From positions 1 to 64,000 of the forward strand of contig CALEFO010000194.1 in assembly GCA_937877165.1 (NCBI GenBank): 64,000 nucleotides of DNA, read 5' to 3'. A program made the translations under genes and the position numbers. Below, one piece after another: positions 8,798-18,282 of the stretch (position 1 is its first letter; each line of letters starts with the position of its first letter). The notes beneath the pieces are model-generated. The model ran no database searches. It was not told where the DNA came from and saw only the letters and a list, made by a program, of their open reading frames with translations. The stretch is from an uncultured Lachnospiraceae bacterium. Its GTDB lineage: Bacteria > Bacillota > Clostridia > Lachnospirales > Lachnospiraceae.

Positions 8798-9865
8798 TCA
8801 CAGAACAATCAATTCTCTCGGGCTGTGCGCAAGATCCTCAAATCCGCCTTCCCGGACAACAATCATATCTTCAATCCGGACGCCGAATCGTCCGGCGAGG
8901 TAAATTCCGGGTTCCACCGTAATCACCGTGTTGCTGTGCAAAAGATCCGTGCAGGTCTCATTGAAGCGAGGATTCTCATGAACTTCCACACCGACGCTGT
9001 GTCCCAGACCGTGAGAAAAGCATCCCCGGTAGCCTTTCCCGTAAATATAGTCTCTTGCCGCGCGGTCAACCTCGCAGCACACGGCGCCAGGACGGATGAT
9101 GGAAAACGCACGCTCCTGTGCCTCGTAGACGGTCTCATACACCTTTTTCTGCTCATCAGAAATCTTCCCGACCGCCACGGTTCTTGTCATATCTGCAAGG
9201 TATCCGTGATAAACCGCACCAAAATCCATGGTGACGAAATCGCCGTTCTGAATCATCCGATTTCCTGCAAAGCCATGCGGCAGAGAGCTGTTCGGCCCGG
9301 ACGCAACGATAAAGTTGAAGTTCTTGTCGTCACTGCCAAGTCTTGTCAGCGTATATCCGATTTCATGTGAAATATCCGTTTCGGTCACGCCCGGCCGGAT
9401 GTAATTCAGAATATGAGAAAACGTATGATCCGTAATCTCCTGTGCCTTTCTGTGGCAGGCAATTTCTTCTTCATCCTCTTTTGCCCGAAGCTCCTCGATG
9501 AGCTGCGCCAGCTGCCCCGAAGCGTCCACCTCCATTCCAGTCAGCTTCCCGCAGAATGCCTGATATTCCGCCATCGTCACATACCCAGTGTGAATGCTGA
9601 CGGAATGGATCTTTTCTTCCTGAAGAAATGCCAAAATCTGTGCGCAGCGATCCCTCTCTTCCACGACTTCGCAGTTGCGCACTTTACTGCAGGCTGCTTC
9701 ATAATAGCGAAAATCTATCAGAAGCCTTGCACGATTTCTGGTGATCACGACTGCTCCTGCAGAGGAATGCATCCCGGTCAGCCAGAAACGGTTTGCCGGA
9801 TCCGTAAATACTGCCGCCTGCATTCCTTCCGGCATATGGCTTTGAATTTTACGAATATGATCCAT
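8798..9865 (-). CDS. M24 family aminopeptidase (Xaa-Pro peptidase-like)
   Basis: M24 peptidases are cytoplasmic metalloenzymes that usually release an N-terminal residue before proline. The 355-residue product has a creatinase-like N-terminal domain and a pita-bread catalytic domain. The metal ligands appear in MDFGAVY and ADMTRT (two Asp), HGLGHSVG (His), VEPGIY (Glu) and RIEDM (Glu). I start at 9865, where AAGGAG lies 4 bases upstream; the frame open to 9958 lacks this. It follows the M20 gene, suggesting joint processing of an imported peptide or conjugate. Confidence 0.9.
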   Translation of the reverse strand: MDHIRKIQSHMPEGMQAAVFTDPANRFWLTGMHSSAGAVVITRNRARLLIDFRYYEAACSKVRNCEVVEERDRCAQILAFLQEEKIHSVSIHTGYVTMAEYQAFCGKLTGMEVDASGQLAQLIEELRAKEDEEEIACHRKAQEITDHTFSHILNYIRPGVTETDISHEIGYTLTRLGSDDKNFNFIVASGPNSSLPHGFAGNRMIQNGDFVTMDFGAVYHGYLADMTRTVAVGKISDEQKKVYETVYEAQERAFSIIRPGAVCCEVDRAARDYIYGKGYRGCFSHGLGHSVGVEVHENPRFNETCTDLLHSNTVITVEPGIYLAGRFGVRIEDMIVVREGGFEDLAHSPRELIVL

Positions 9866-9977
9866 CTTGCTCCTTCCCAATTGCTTCTCCAGTACGAATT
9901 TGATTGTCCTAAGCAGCAGATCGCCGCTCTCCGCCCAGAGCACTCTGTCTGTCGGCACACAGCCGGTCTGTCACTTT

Positions 9978-11291
9978 CTAAAGTTTCTTCAGCAGCTCCA
10001 GATAACAGACGGCCGCATCCTGCATTGCATCAATAAATACCGATTCGTCATCGCCATGAACGCCTCTTCCCTGCTCCGGCGCCGCATACAGAGGGGAGAA
10101 CCTGACCACCTCATCAGTCAATTTCAGAAAATGCTTGGAATCCGTTCCGCCGCCCAGCACAAACGGTACGACAGGAAGTCCCGGATATACCTTTTCAACG
10201 CTTTCCCTCCACATGCGGTAGCCGGGCATTTCCTCGTTTCCTTCCGGTGCAGCGTTCTCCCCACTCTCCAGCGTGCAGAGAAGATCGTGCTTTTTTGCAC
10301 ATTTCTCCAGAATTTCTGTGATCTGGTCCTTTCCCTGAACGGCGGTGACGCGGGCGTTCACGGTCAGAACGGCCTCCTTGGGCATGACATTGAATGCCGT
10401 TCCTCCGGAAATCATCGTAAAGGCGGTCGTTGCTCCCAGCATGGAATCTGCTTCCCCGCAGACACGGTGCAGAATCTCATAATCTCCGGAATCCTCTGCT
10501 GCCGCCTGAAGTTCCTGTTTCCGCTCTCCTTCCGCATACCGGCTCATTGCACGGAGCATCGCCCGGTTTCCCTCACTCATCTCGCGGATGAAAAAGTTCC
10601 CGTGCTCCAGTTCCGTGATAAATTCGGCCAGGCGGACAATGGCGGAATTTCTGGGCGGATTGGCCGCGTGGCCGCCATGCCCCTTCGCCGTAACCTTGTA
10701 GCAAAGCGAGCCCTTTTCCGAGATGCCGATCATGGCCGCTTTCCCGTCCACAAGCCCCATGAAATTCTCACAGATCGTTCCGCCTTCATCGAAAACCGTG
10801 GAAAAATGCAGGTTCTTTTCTTTCAGAAGGTCAGCGGCCAGGGCTGTTGTCTGTCCCCCCACCTCTTCGTCGCAGGACAGATACATCCAAAGATCCCCTC
10901 CTGGTCTCCACTCTTCCTTCAGAAGTTCATTGATTGCAGAAAGAAACGCACAATGCGGTCCCTTCATATCCTGAGAGCCTCTTCCCCAGACCCGGTTTCC
11001 TTCGATTTCACCGGAAAAAGGATCATGTGACCAGCCCGAAGGATCCGCCGGCACAACATCCATGTGTCCGCTGAACAGAACGGGAGGTTTTTCTTTTTCT
11101 CCGGTTCCCTCCAGATGACACAAAAGAGCTTCTCCGACCGGAATCACCTCTGCATTTGCAAACAGCTCCGGGAAATTCTGCCGAAGGCACTCGCGGTATT
11201 CCTTCATATGATATTGCACTTCATTTCCCTTTCCGCTCACCGTCGGAATTGCAACCATTGCGGAAATGGTCTCTCCAATTCTTTCAAACAT
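9978..11291 (-). CDS. M20 family metallopeptidase (ArgE/DapE/CPG2-like)
   Basis: This is a zinc-dependent amidohydrolase or peptidase for N-acyl amino acids or short peptides. Metal-binding motifs are visible: SGHMDVVPAD (His, Asp), GRGSQDMKG (bridging Asp) and LSCDEEVGG (catalytic and metal Glu). The central dimerisation domain and the final GGGTDSKHF motif are intact. The 437-residue length is typical. The start at 11291 is set by GCGAGGTA, which is the end of leader repeat copy B. It lies between the ABC permeases and the M24 gene. Confidence 0.9.
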   Translation of the reverse strand: MFERIGETISAMVAIPTVSGKGNEVQYHMKEYRECLRQNFPELFANAEVIPVGEALLCHLEGTGEKEKPPVLFSGHMDVVPADPSGWSHDPFSGEIEGNRVWGRGSQDMKGPHCAFLSAINELLKEEWRPGGDLWMYLSCDEEVGGQTTALAADLLKEKNLHFSTVFDEGGTICENFMGLVDGKAAMIGISEKGSLCYKVTAKGHGGHAANPPRNSAIVRLAEFITELEHGNFFIREMSEGNRAMLRAMSRYAEGERKQELQAAAEDSGDYEILHRVCGEADSMLGATTAFTMISGGTAFNVMPKEAVLTVNARVTAVQGKDQITEILEKCAKKHDLLCTLESGENAAPEGNEEMPGYRMWRESVEKVYPGLPVVPFVLGGGTDSKHFLKLTDEVVRFSPLYAAPEQGRGVHGDDESVFIDAMQDAAVCYLELLKKL

Positions 11292-11387
11292 ATTGATACC
11301 TCGCTGAAACAAAATTCGCGATACCAGAAAGAATTGCGCGAAGGCGAATTCTCTCTGTGTACAGAGTGCCGCTTGGCGGCACTCTAA
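11292..11387 (-). repeat. Leader repeat, copy B
   Basis: This is the second long copy of the dispersed leader element. It fills the whole gap between the permease stop and the M20 start codon. Both hairpins are present and the sequence is close to copy A. It ends in TCAGCGAGGTATCAAT immediately before the ATG. Confidence 0.85.
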
Positions 11388-12233
11388 TCACTCCTTCATT
11401 CCTGAAACTGCAATGCCCTCGACGAAATACTTCTGTGCGAAGCAGTACAAAACAAACAGCGGCAGAATGGAAATCAGTGCTCCTGCCAGCGCAGGTCCGG
11501 TCTCGCGTACGCCCTCCCCGACGAACATGGCAAGTCCCGCGGGAAGCGTTCTCATATTCGTGGAATTCGTCATCATGAGCGGATAAATCAGATCATTCCA
11601 GTTCGATGTCAGGCAGAAAATAAAGAACGTAATAAAGGTCGGCTTATTCAGCGGAAACATGATTCTGGCAAAAATGCCGAATTCATTCAGTCCATCAATT
11701 CTTGCCGCCTCCTCCAGGCTCTCCGGAAGGCCTGTATATGAGGAGCACATGAAGAAAATTCCATACGCCGATGTTGCTCTTGTGATGATCAGGCCGAAAA
11801 ATGTATTCAAAAGATTCATGTCATTCAGTTCCATATACAACGGAATCATAATGATCTGGAACGGAATCAGCATCGTAAGAATAATCAGATTGAACAGCCA
11901 CTTTTTGCCCTTGAAATTCAATCTGGCAAAGGCATATCCTGCCAGAGAATCCAGGAATGCCGAGCAGATTGAAACACCCCCTGCAAAAATAACGGTGTTG
12001 CGAATATATATGGCAAGCGGGATCCGCTTGAACACCTTTGTGTAGTTCTGCAGTGTCCACGCCTTCGGCCAGATGCTCGGCGGCCATTTGATGATATCCT
12101 TCTGCAGCTTGAAGGTGCTCAAAATCATCCAGATAAAAGGAAAGACTACAACAGCCAGAATCAGGATGCAGACAATCACCTTTATGATCTGATACGCATT
12201 GATTTTCTTTTTTCTCATCGCGCACCTCCTCAA
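11388..12233 (-). CDS. Carbohydrate ABC transporter permease (MalG-like)
   Basis: This is the inner-membrane subunit of a binding-protein-dependent importer of the CUT1 family. The 281 residues form about six membrane helices. The EAA loop that docks the ATPase reads EAARIDGLNEFGIFARIMFP. The start overlaps the preceding permease gene by 4 bases. As is usual for CUT1 loci no ATPase gene is nearby, so a shared MsmK-like ATPase elsewhere is presumed. Confidence 0.93.
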   Translation of the reverse strand: MRRCAMRKKKINAYQIIKVIVCILILAVVVFPFIWMILSTFKLQKDIIKWPPSIWPKAWTLQNYTKVFKRIPLAIYIRNTVIFAGGVSICSAFLDSLAGYAFARLNFKGKKWLFNLIILTMLIPFQIIMIPLYMELNDMNLLNTFFGLIITRATSAYGIFFMCSSYTGLPESLEEAARIDGLNEFGIFARIMFPLNKPTFITFFIFCLTSNWNDLIYPLMMTNSTNMRTLPAGLAMFVGEGVRETGPALAGALISILPLFVLYCFAQKYFVEGIAVSGMKE

Positions 12234-13132
12234 AACGTCTTCTCAATCTTCCGTTCCATAAATCCCTTAAAGAACAGAATGATAACGGCAATGATAATGA
12301 ACAGCTCTACTGCCATCGCAGATGCATATCCCACCTCATACGGTGCCGAGAAGCCGCGGTTGTAAATGTACTGTACAATCGTCTCCGTCGTAAAGTTCGG
12401 CCCGCCTCCCGTCGTCACGTAAACAATATCAAATACCTGGAAAGCACCGATGATCGAGGTCAGCAGAATGAAATTCAGTGTCGGCAGAAGATTGGGAATT
12501 GTAATATATATGAACTGCTGAAATTTATTCGCGCCGTCAATTTCAGACGCCTCGAAATAAGTGGACGAAATATTGTTGATTCCCGACACCAGGATGATGA
12601 CCGTTTTGCCAAAGGATTTCCAAATGGCAAGGAAGATAATCACGGCCATTGCGTATTTCTCTTCCGCAAACAATGCAATCGGTTCGCCGGTAAATTTACT
12701 AATAATATATGGAATATATCCAACCGTCGAATTCAGCATCAGGTTAAAAATGATGCCGACCGCGGTAGAAGAACATAAAACCGGAATGTAATATACAGAC
12801 CGGCAGAATTTGCCAAACCAGGTGGACTGGTACAGCCAGAAGGCCAAAACCAGAGAAATTGCGATCTGAATCGGTACATTGAAAAGGACAAAAATTGCTG
12901 TGTTTTTAAACGAATTCAGGAGACGCTCATCCTGAAAGGAGCGAATGAAATTTTCCATTCCGGTAAAATTCCACTTCGACATAAAGATATTCATGTCCGT
13001 TGCCGCGATTCCAAAAGCCTCAAACAACGGCATAATGGTAAAGATGAATATAATCAGTAAGGACGGAAGAATAAAGAAATATCCCACGTGATCCTTATCA
13101 AACAGCTTGCTGAACTTTATTTTGCTTTCCAT
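12230..13132 (-). CDS. Carbohydrate ABC transporter permease (MalF-like)
   Basis: This is the partner permease of the same importer, 300 residues with six predicted helices. The EAA loop reads EASEIDGANKFQQFIYITIP. It lies between the solute-binding lipoprotein gene and the MalG-like gene, the standard CUT1 order. Confidence 0.93.
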   Translation of the reverse strand: MESKIKFSKLFDKDHVGYFFILPSLLIIFIFTIMPLFEAFGIAATDMNIFMSKWNFTGMENFIRSFQDERLLNSFKNTAIFVLFNVPIQIAISLVLAFWLYQSTWFGKFCRSVYYIPVLCSSTAVGIIFNLMLNSTVGYIPYIISKFTGEPIALFAEEKYAMAVIIFLAIWKSFGKTVIILVSGINNISSTYFEASEIDGANKFQQFIYITIPNLLPTLNFILLTSIIGAFQVFDIVYVTTGGGPNFTTETIVQYIYNRGFSAPYEVGYASAMAVELFIIIAVIILFFKGFMERKIEKTF

Positions 13133-13152
13133 GGCTGTCCCTCAAATAGGCA

Positions 13153-13217
13153 GTCAATGCCGTTTTTTCAACGGCATTGACCAAAATTATTTTCCGAAAC
13201 GCTTATGGAAGCGTTTC
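13153..13217 (-). promoter_or_regulatory. Two intercistronic stem-loops after the binding-protein gene
   Basis: A perfect 12-bp stem (GTCAATGCCGTT with AACGGCATTGAC, 13153-13181) and a 9-bp stem (GAAACGCTT with AAGCGTTTC, 13196-13217) lie between the lipoprotein stop and the first permease. Neither has a U-tract on the minus strand. Such hairpins typically raise binding-protein levels by protecting the upstream message. Confidence 0.65.
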
Positions 13218-13229
13218 CTGTCTGATAAA

Positions 13230-14534
13230 TTACTGCGCCGCCTTATCAAGCTTCTCCTGAAGGATGGCATTGTACTTATCCAGCGTGGACGGAATATCCG
13301 CATTATCATTGATGACAGCTTCCATCATCGGCTGAAGAACATCCGTCTTGAAGCTGCTGACGCCATTCTTCTTGCAGGCAACATGACCATACTGCAGCGG
13401 AACAGACAATGCACTGGTGAGCGGATCATCCTTGAAGTTCTCTTCTGCAGACTTCAGATATGCAGGAGTTCCACATTCCTTGGTCCAGCGTGTGCAATTG
13501 TCCGTGGTGTTCCAGTACTTTACAAATTCATAAACTGCCTGCTTATGCTCCTCCGAAGTCGTCACAGGGATGGAAAATCCTACCGGAATGACGACTGCGC
13601 CCGGGTCCTTTCCTTCTGCTGCAGGAACTGCCTTGACGCCGAAGTTAATGTCATTCTCACGAAGGCCGCTGATGATCCAGGGCCCGTTGATGAACTGGCC
13701 CATCTGTCCACTAATGAAGGTGTTGTCATCCATATCCTTCGGCGAATAATTAGAAAGCTCCTTCAATGAAGAAATCGCCGCCACCGCTGCATCTGTGTTC
13801 AAAGTTGCCTCGGTTTCATCCGCATTACAAAGATCTCCTCCCTGCGCGAACAGAGCGTACTGGAGAACAACATTATCAGCCGGATCTACGTTAAATCCGT
13901 ACTGGTTCTTGCTCTTATCCGTCAGAATCTTCGCGTTCTCTACAATCTCTTCCCAGGTAGACGGGCCGTTCTCTGCATCCAGCCCTGCTGCTTCATAGAG
14001 ATCCTTATCCCAGAAGAAATAGTGCGATACCATCTGCATCGGAATACCAATGCATTTGCCGTCATAATACAGAAGATCCTTGACATTCTCTTCAAAATCG
14101 TCGGCATTGACGCCGTCCATCTCATAGAAATCCGAAACGTCCTGGAAGCTGTTCTCCTTCACATAGGGCGGATAATATCCGGAGGAGCACAGAACGAAAT
14201 CAGGTGCGTTCCCTGCCGTGATGGCTGCCGGAAGCTTCTCGTTGAAGGAATCCCAGGGCATTACGTCCATCTCGATGGTAATGTTCTTGTCATTGGATGC
14301 ATTAAAATCATCGACGATCTGCTGAAGGACCTCTCCATCACCACTGGTAAAGCCGTTCCAGAAAGAAAGTGTAATCGGTTCTCCGGAAGCCTCTGCCTTA
14401 TCTGCAGAAGCCTCTGCCTGATCCGTTGAGGCTCCTGTTTGATCCGTTGCCGAACTGCTTCCGGAACCTCCGCATGCTGCCAAACTTGCTGCAGTCATTG
14501 CTGCCAACACAATTGCTACGACTCGTTTTTTCAT
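13230..14534 (-). CDS. Extracellular solute-binding lipoprotein of the ABC importer
   Basis: This is a family 1 solute-binding protein that captures substrate outside the membrane. It has a lipoprotein signal with lipobox LAACGGSG, then a low-complexity Ser/Ala/Asp linker and a mature domain ending near residue 434. The start at 14534 is chosen because AAGGAG lies 5 bases upstream and the signal peptide begins MKKRVV; the frame open to 14624 adds no signal-like residues. The fold suggests an oligosaccharide, but peptidases in the operon make another solute possible. Confidence 0.92.
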   Translation of the reverse strand: MKKRVVAIVLAAMTAASLAACGGSGSSSATDQTGASTDQAEASADKAEASGEPITLSFWNGFTSGDGEVLQQIVDDFNASNDKNITIEMDVMPWDSFNEKLPAAITAGNAPDFVLCSSGYYPPYVKENSFQDVSDFYEMDGVNADDFEENVKDLLYYDGKCIGIPMQMVSHYFFWDKDLYEAAGLDAENGPSTWEEIVENAKILTDKSKNQYGFNVDPADNVVLQYALFAQGGDLCNADETEATLNTDAAVAAISSLKELSNYSPKDMDDNTFISGQMGQFINGPWIISGLRENDINFGVKAVPAAEGKDPGAVVIPVGFSIPVTTSEEHKQAVYEFVKYWNTTDNCTRWTKECGTPAYLKSAEENFKDDPLTSALSVPLQYGHVACKKNGVSSFKTDVLQPMMEAVINDNADIPSTLDKYNAILQEKLDKAAQ

Positions 14535-14734
14535 ATATCTCCTTCCCGCCGCTTTCCGCGGCATGTGAGGAATCCGTCCGGTCCATATTCCGTCGGACTC
14601 CCGCCATATATTCCGTATGATCATCGTTTCCGACTCTCACACCATTGAAGAGAACGCCTGCCGGCGATTTCTTCCGGCTTCTTCCTGCAGGTTTCGCAGG
14701 AACTGTCCGTGCTTTTGCTGCAGTTTTCTTCGCG

Positions 14735-15712
14735 TCAGACGCTTCTTGCCGCTTCTACAATCCAGCGGATTCTCTCCCAGTCAAGCTTAGAATCGATCGT
14801 ACAGTCGCCACCCAGAATCAGTTCCTGCTTGCCATGCTCAAGGATGATATTCCTGGTATACTCCTGCAGCTCTTCCTTGGTTCCCGTGTAAATGATTCCT
14901 CGCTGCTCGTGTTCATTCCAATGTGTTTCAAAGCCGCCCATGGATGTCCTTCCATTCAGGAAATACCTGCCATCCTGAAGACTCAGGCCCTCGACATGCA
15001 CCGCCCAGTTGACAACCTTGGCCGGATAATCCTTCCACAGCTCCAGCTGATTGCGGTTTCCTGCCCATCCGCACATGTGAAGAATGTTGTTGTCAGAGAA
15101 GCGGTTCGCATGCTCCAGAACATACAGATCACTCGGGCGGATTGCCTTGCGATATTCCTCTGGAAGGAAGCGGTCATACTCCGCACTCTGTACGCAGTAG
15201 TAGATTCCATCGCAGCCGGCCTCTGTAATCAGAAGCTCTGCCAGAAGGGCATTGGTCTGAGCGATTACGTCCAGTGCCTTCATCACTTCGTTCCGGTGTT
15301 CCTTCACATAGGCGTTCAGCTCCTCTTCGCTGATACCAATTTCTCCACATCCAAAACGCAGCGAAGAGAAAGGCGCAAATACGTTATAGAACACGCACCG
15401 CTCGGATCCGATTTCTTCTACAATGCGCTTTGCACGGTAAACCTGATCCTTGATAAACGGATTCTCCGCTGTAAGCGGCTGCAGCTTCGTCCAGTCCTCT
15501 GCACACTTAATTTCCGGAAGCGGATAAGGAAAAAAGCTGTCACACATGATCTTGACCACATCCAGATCTGTTTCACGATAATATTTCAGGTGTGCCTGAA
15601 TGCACGCCTCTCCACTTGCTTCCTCTCCGCTAAAGTGGAACCAGAATCCCACCGGAACATGATCCACTTCCTTCCTGTTCATTGCATTTAACACTCTTGT
15701 ACGCTTATCCAT
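14735..15712 (-). CDS. UroD/MtaA superfamily protein, probable zinc methyltransferase
   Basis: The 325 residues belong to the uroporphyrinogen decarboxylase superfamily. The arginine-rich N-terminal motif of true decarboxylases is missing. Instead the zinc triad of MtaA/MtbA-type corrinoid methyltransferases is visible: His212 and Cys214 (LHMCG) and Cys304 (GGDCTID). It is the first gene of the transport-peptidase operon, with a good promoter upstream. I infer a methyl transfer reaction on an imported compound. No corrinoid protein gene is in the window. Confidence 0.85.
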   Translation of the reverse strand: MDKRTRVLNAMNRKEVDHVPVGFWFHFSGEEASGEACIQAHLKYYRETDLDVVKIMCDSFFPYPLPEIKCAEDWTKLQPLTAENPFIKDQVYRAKRIVEEIGSERCVFYNVFAPFSSLRFGCGEIGISEEELNAYVKEHRNEVMKALDVIAQTNALLAELLITEAGCDGIYYCVQSAEYDRFLPEEYRKAIRPSDLYVLEHANRFSDNNILHMCGWAGNRNQLELWKDYPAKVVNWAVHVEGLSLQDGRYFLNGRTSMGGFETHWNEHEQRGIIYTGTKEELQEYTRNIILEHGKQELILGGDCTIDSKLDWERIRWIVEAARSV

Positions 15713-15780
15713 CTCTCGCCTCCATCCCGGATCACGCGGTTTCAGGTGACCGGCTCATTGTTATGTCTGCTGATATGTTC

Positions 15781-15818
15781 AGTATGCTGTTCATTATTTA
15801 TTTTGTCAACCATATGGT
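15781..15818 (-). promoter_or_regulatory. Promoter of the methyltransferase-ABC operon with palindromic operator candidate
   Basis: On the minus strand TTGACA (15804-15809) and CATACT (15781-15786) are 17 bases apart. The perfect palindrome ACCATATGGT (15809-15818) abuts the -35 box and could bind the GntR protein encoded at the operon's end. The remainder of the 410-base AT-rich gap up to 16122 shows no gene; the divergent GtrII-like gene must also start there. Confidence 0.65.
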
Positions 15819-16122
15819 GCATATATCATTATTTTCTGTACAATTTCACAGTTTCGTGTTTTCGTTTTTGTATGTTTTTCTCTTTTCTTTTCTCCTTTCG
15901 TCCACGCCTTTAGTCTCTATCACATTTTTCTTTGAGATCAGGCATCCGCCATCTTGTAATCATACTAAGTTTATATGTTTTGTATGTTTTAAATATTTAT
16001 ACCGCTTGAAGAACATCATGTCAATGTCTTACTATATATCTGTTCCGTAAAACCACTGCATTCTGTTCCTGCATACCGCGGCAGGCAGATCATTTATCAC
16101 TGAATTTTCACCGGAGGTTTTC

Positions 16123-17757
16123 ATGCAGTCTACTGATGTCACTTTTCCGAACAGCATAAGGACAAAACTTCGTCCTTACTGCAGACCGTTTCTGATTCTA
16201 TGGATTTATGCTCTTCTCGTCCACCTTCCGCTCCTTGTACTGCGTCTGACCAACGATCTGGACGGCCTTTGGAATCAGGATGACTACATGGCAGGTGCCT
16301 GGGAGCTTTCCATCGGCCGGTGGTTCTGGCCTTTTCTCGACAAGGCACGCTTCGGCGTCTCGCTGGACCCGCTTCCTGCCGTGTTCTCCCTCGCTCTCTA
16401 CGTGCTGTCCTTCCTTCTGATCCTGCGTCTTCTGGATCTTGCGCCGTCCGCCCTGACGATTCTGGGCGGATTCCTGTTCCTTAGCTCCGTCGGCATCGTC
16501 TGCCAGATGTCCTTCGGCTACATGGCGATCACCTTCGCCGTTTCCTTTTTCCTTGCGGTGCTCGCCGTGTGGGCTCTTCTGGTTCCTGCAAAGACTTCTT
16601 CCATTCTCCGGATCCTTCTGTCCTCCGTCTGCATCGCACTCATGATGGGCTGCTATCAGGCAGGAATCGGGACAACAGCGCTTGTCTCTCTGTTCGTTCT
16701 CCTGTACTCCTTCGCGATGCCTCGCCGTGACTCTTCCTTTCTCCCGGCGAATTTCTCTTCCCGCCTTCGGTTCGCCGCGAAGCTCGTTCTCTCTGTTTTC
16801 TTCGGCGGCATTCTTTACGTACTCCTTCTGAAGCTCCGCCTGTGGCAGACCGGCACGCAGGCAAGCGATTATCAGGGCTTTTCCAGCATCTCACCGCGCT
16901 ATATTCTGGCCGGCATTCCCGGCGCGCTCTGTCACTGCTACCAGACGGCACTCGGTTACTTCGTAAACGGAACCTTCCTCTCGAATGCTCTGGAGCGGCA
17001 CTTATGGTTCCCTGTTTTCTATCTTCCGGTGCTTCTTGTGTGCCTTCTTGTATTTATCCGGATTTTTCGAAAAAACAGGGCAGAGGCCTTTCTTTTCCTG
17101 ATCGTGCTTTTCCTCATTCCGGCTGCCGCAAACTGCTTCTACCTTGCCGCTCCGGAGACAGAAACGCATATGCAGATGGTGGTCTCTATGGGCCTTATTC
17201 TGCCGCTTCTTCTTGGTTTTGCCGGTGATTTGACTCCGGCTGGCTGTGCATTTTCCAAAGCATCTTCCAATATTCGGAAGCTCCCGACGATTCTCCTGGT
17301 TCTTGATGCTGTTATTCTGATTTATGGGAATATTCTTCAATGTGAAATGGATCAATATGCGATGTATGCAGGCCGGAGGGCAACCCAGACGCTTGCAGAA
17401 AGCATCCTCACAGAGGCTAACCGGCAGGGCTATGACTACATAGATGGTCAGCTTCTGATCACCGGGGCTCCGGCATCCTCAAAGACCTTTTATACGGCAC
17501 CGCTTTTTGAAAAGGCCAATGCCTACGCGCAGTACGGAAGATGGTCCAGTGATGTCTCCTTCTCCCGCGTCTCCTGGACGAAGTTCTATTCCAACTACCT
17601 GCGTATCAATGTTTCCTTCGCGGCAGGAGACACAGAAGCCACGATTGCCTCGCTTCCCGAGGTCGCAGCAATGCCTTCCTATCCTGCGGCAGGATCTGTG
17701 CAGAACATCTACGGAGTTCTGGTCGTCAAGCTCGGCGGTGCAGAGGCGGTTCAATAA
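16123..17757 (+). CDS. GtrII-like glucosyltransferase-domain membrane protein
   Basis: The 544 residues are mostly hydrophobic, with about ten membrane helices and a soluble C-terminal region from about residue 400. The early motif NDLDGLWNQDDYMAGAWEL matches the GtrII superfamily, whose members use polyprenyl-linked sugars to glycosylate surface polymers. CGGAGG lies 6 bases before the ATG. It is the only clear plus-strand gene here and stands alone. The target polymer is unknown. Confidence 0.8.
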   Translation: MQSTDVTFPNSIRTKLRPYCRPFLILWIYALLVHLPLLVLRLTNDLDGLWNQDDYMAGAWELSIGRWFWPFLDKARFGVSLDPLPAVFSLALYVLSFLLILRLLDLAPSALTILGGFLFLSSVGIVCQMSFGYMAITFAVSFFLAVLAVWALLVPAKTSSILRILLSSVCIALMMGCYQAGIGTTALVSLFVLLYSFAMPRRDSSFLPANFSSRLRFAAKLVLSVFFGGILYVLLLKLRLWQTGTQASDYQGFSSISPRYILAGIPGALCHCYQTALGYFVNGTFLSNALERHLWFPVFYLPVLLVCLLVFIRIFRKNRAEAFLFLIVLFLIPAAANCFYLAAPETETHMQMVVSMGLILPLLLGFAGDLTPAGCAFSKASSNIRKLPTILLVLDAVILIYGNILQCEMDQYAMYAGRRATQTLAESILTEANRQGYDYIDGQLLITGAPASSKTFYTAPLFEKANAYAQYGRWSSDVSFSRVSWTKFYSNYLRINVSFAAGDTEATIASLPEVAAMPSYPAAGSVQNIYGVLVVKLGGAEAVQ

Positions 17758-17798
17758 ATTGCGGTTTGTATCACTGCTCACGATTCCCCACGCCATCG

Positions 17799-17829
17799 GA
17801 AAGTCAGAGGCGGGATGCTCATATTGTCC
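17799..17829 (+). repeat. 31-bp inverted repeat, left copy (gap 17758-18282)
   Basis: The sequence from GAAAGTCAGAGG to GCTCATATTG recurs in inverted orientation at 19121-19151, with 29 of 31 bases identical. The surrounding 525-base gap holds no gene that I can support. It ends with a ribosome site AGGAGG at 18271-18276. Confidence 0.8.
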
Positions 17830-18282
17830 GTGCAGGGAAGCTCTAAGGCTCGATCGCTTCTGCAGAACAGGCACGAAAAGTCTGAACTCGCCCATACATG
17901 CAGGAAAGCTTCACCCGTCCGGCAGAGCGCAATCTGTCTGAGTCCAAGACGTGGGGCTTCGTAAGAAGGCCCGCGGACGGACGAGTTTTGCGCGAATCGG
18001 ACGAAGGGGTGCAGAAACGAAGCGCATAGAAAATCCCTGCGACGAGAACAGCTGCGCAGCACTGCCTCCTTTGCAGGACGGCGACGAGGGTTACATACAG
18101 AGCAGATACACAAACTGCGATTCATGCGTTATCCACAAAACTCTTCGACTGGAATTCATGAAACTTTTCCAATATTCAGGATCATCGTCTTCACCGGTTC
18201 TTTTCTTTTTTCAATTTTCAATCATTCACATCTCCATCCCCCATCGAGTTCTGCGTTCTAACGTCCCTATCAGGAGGTATCT

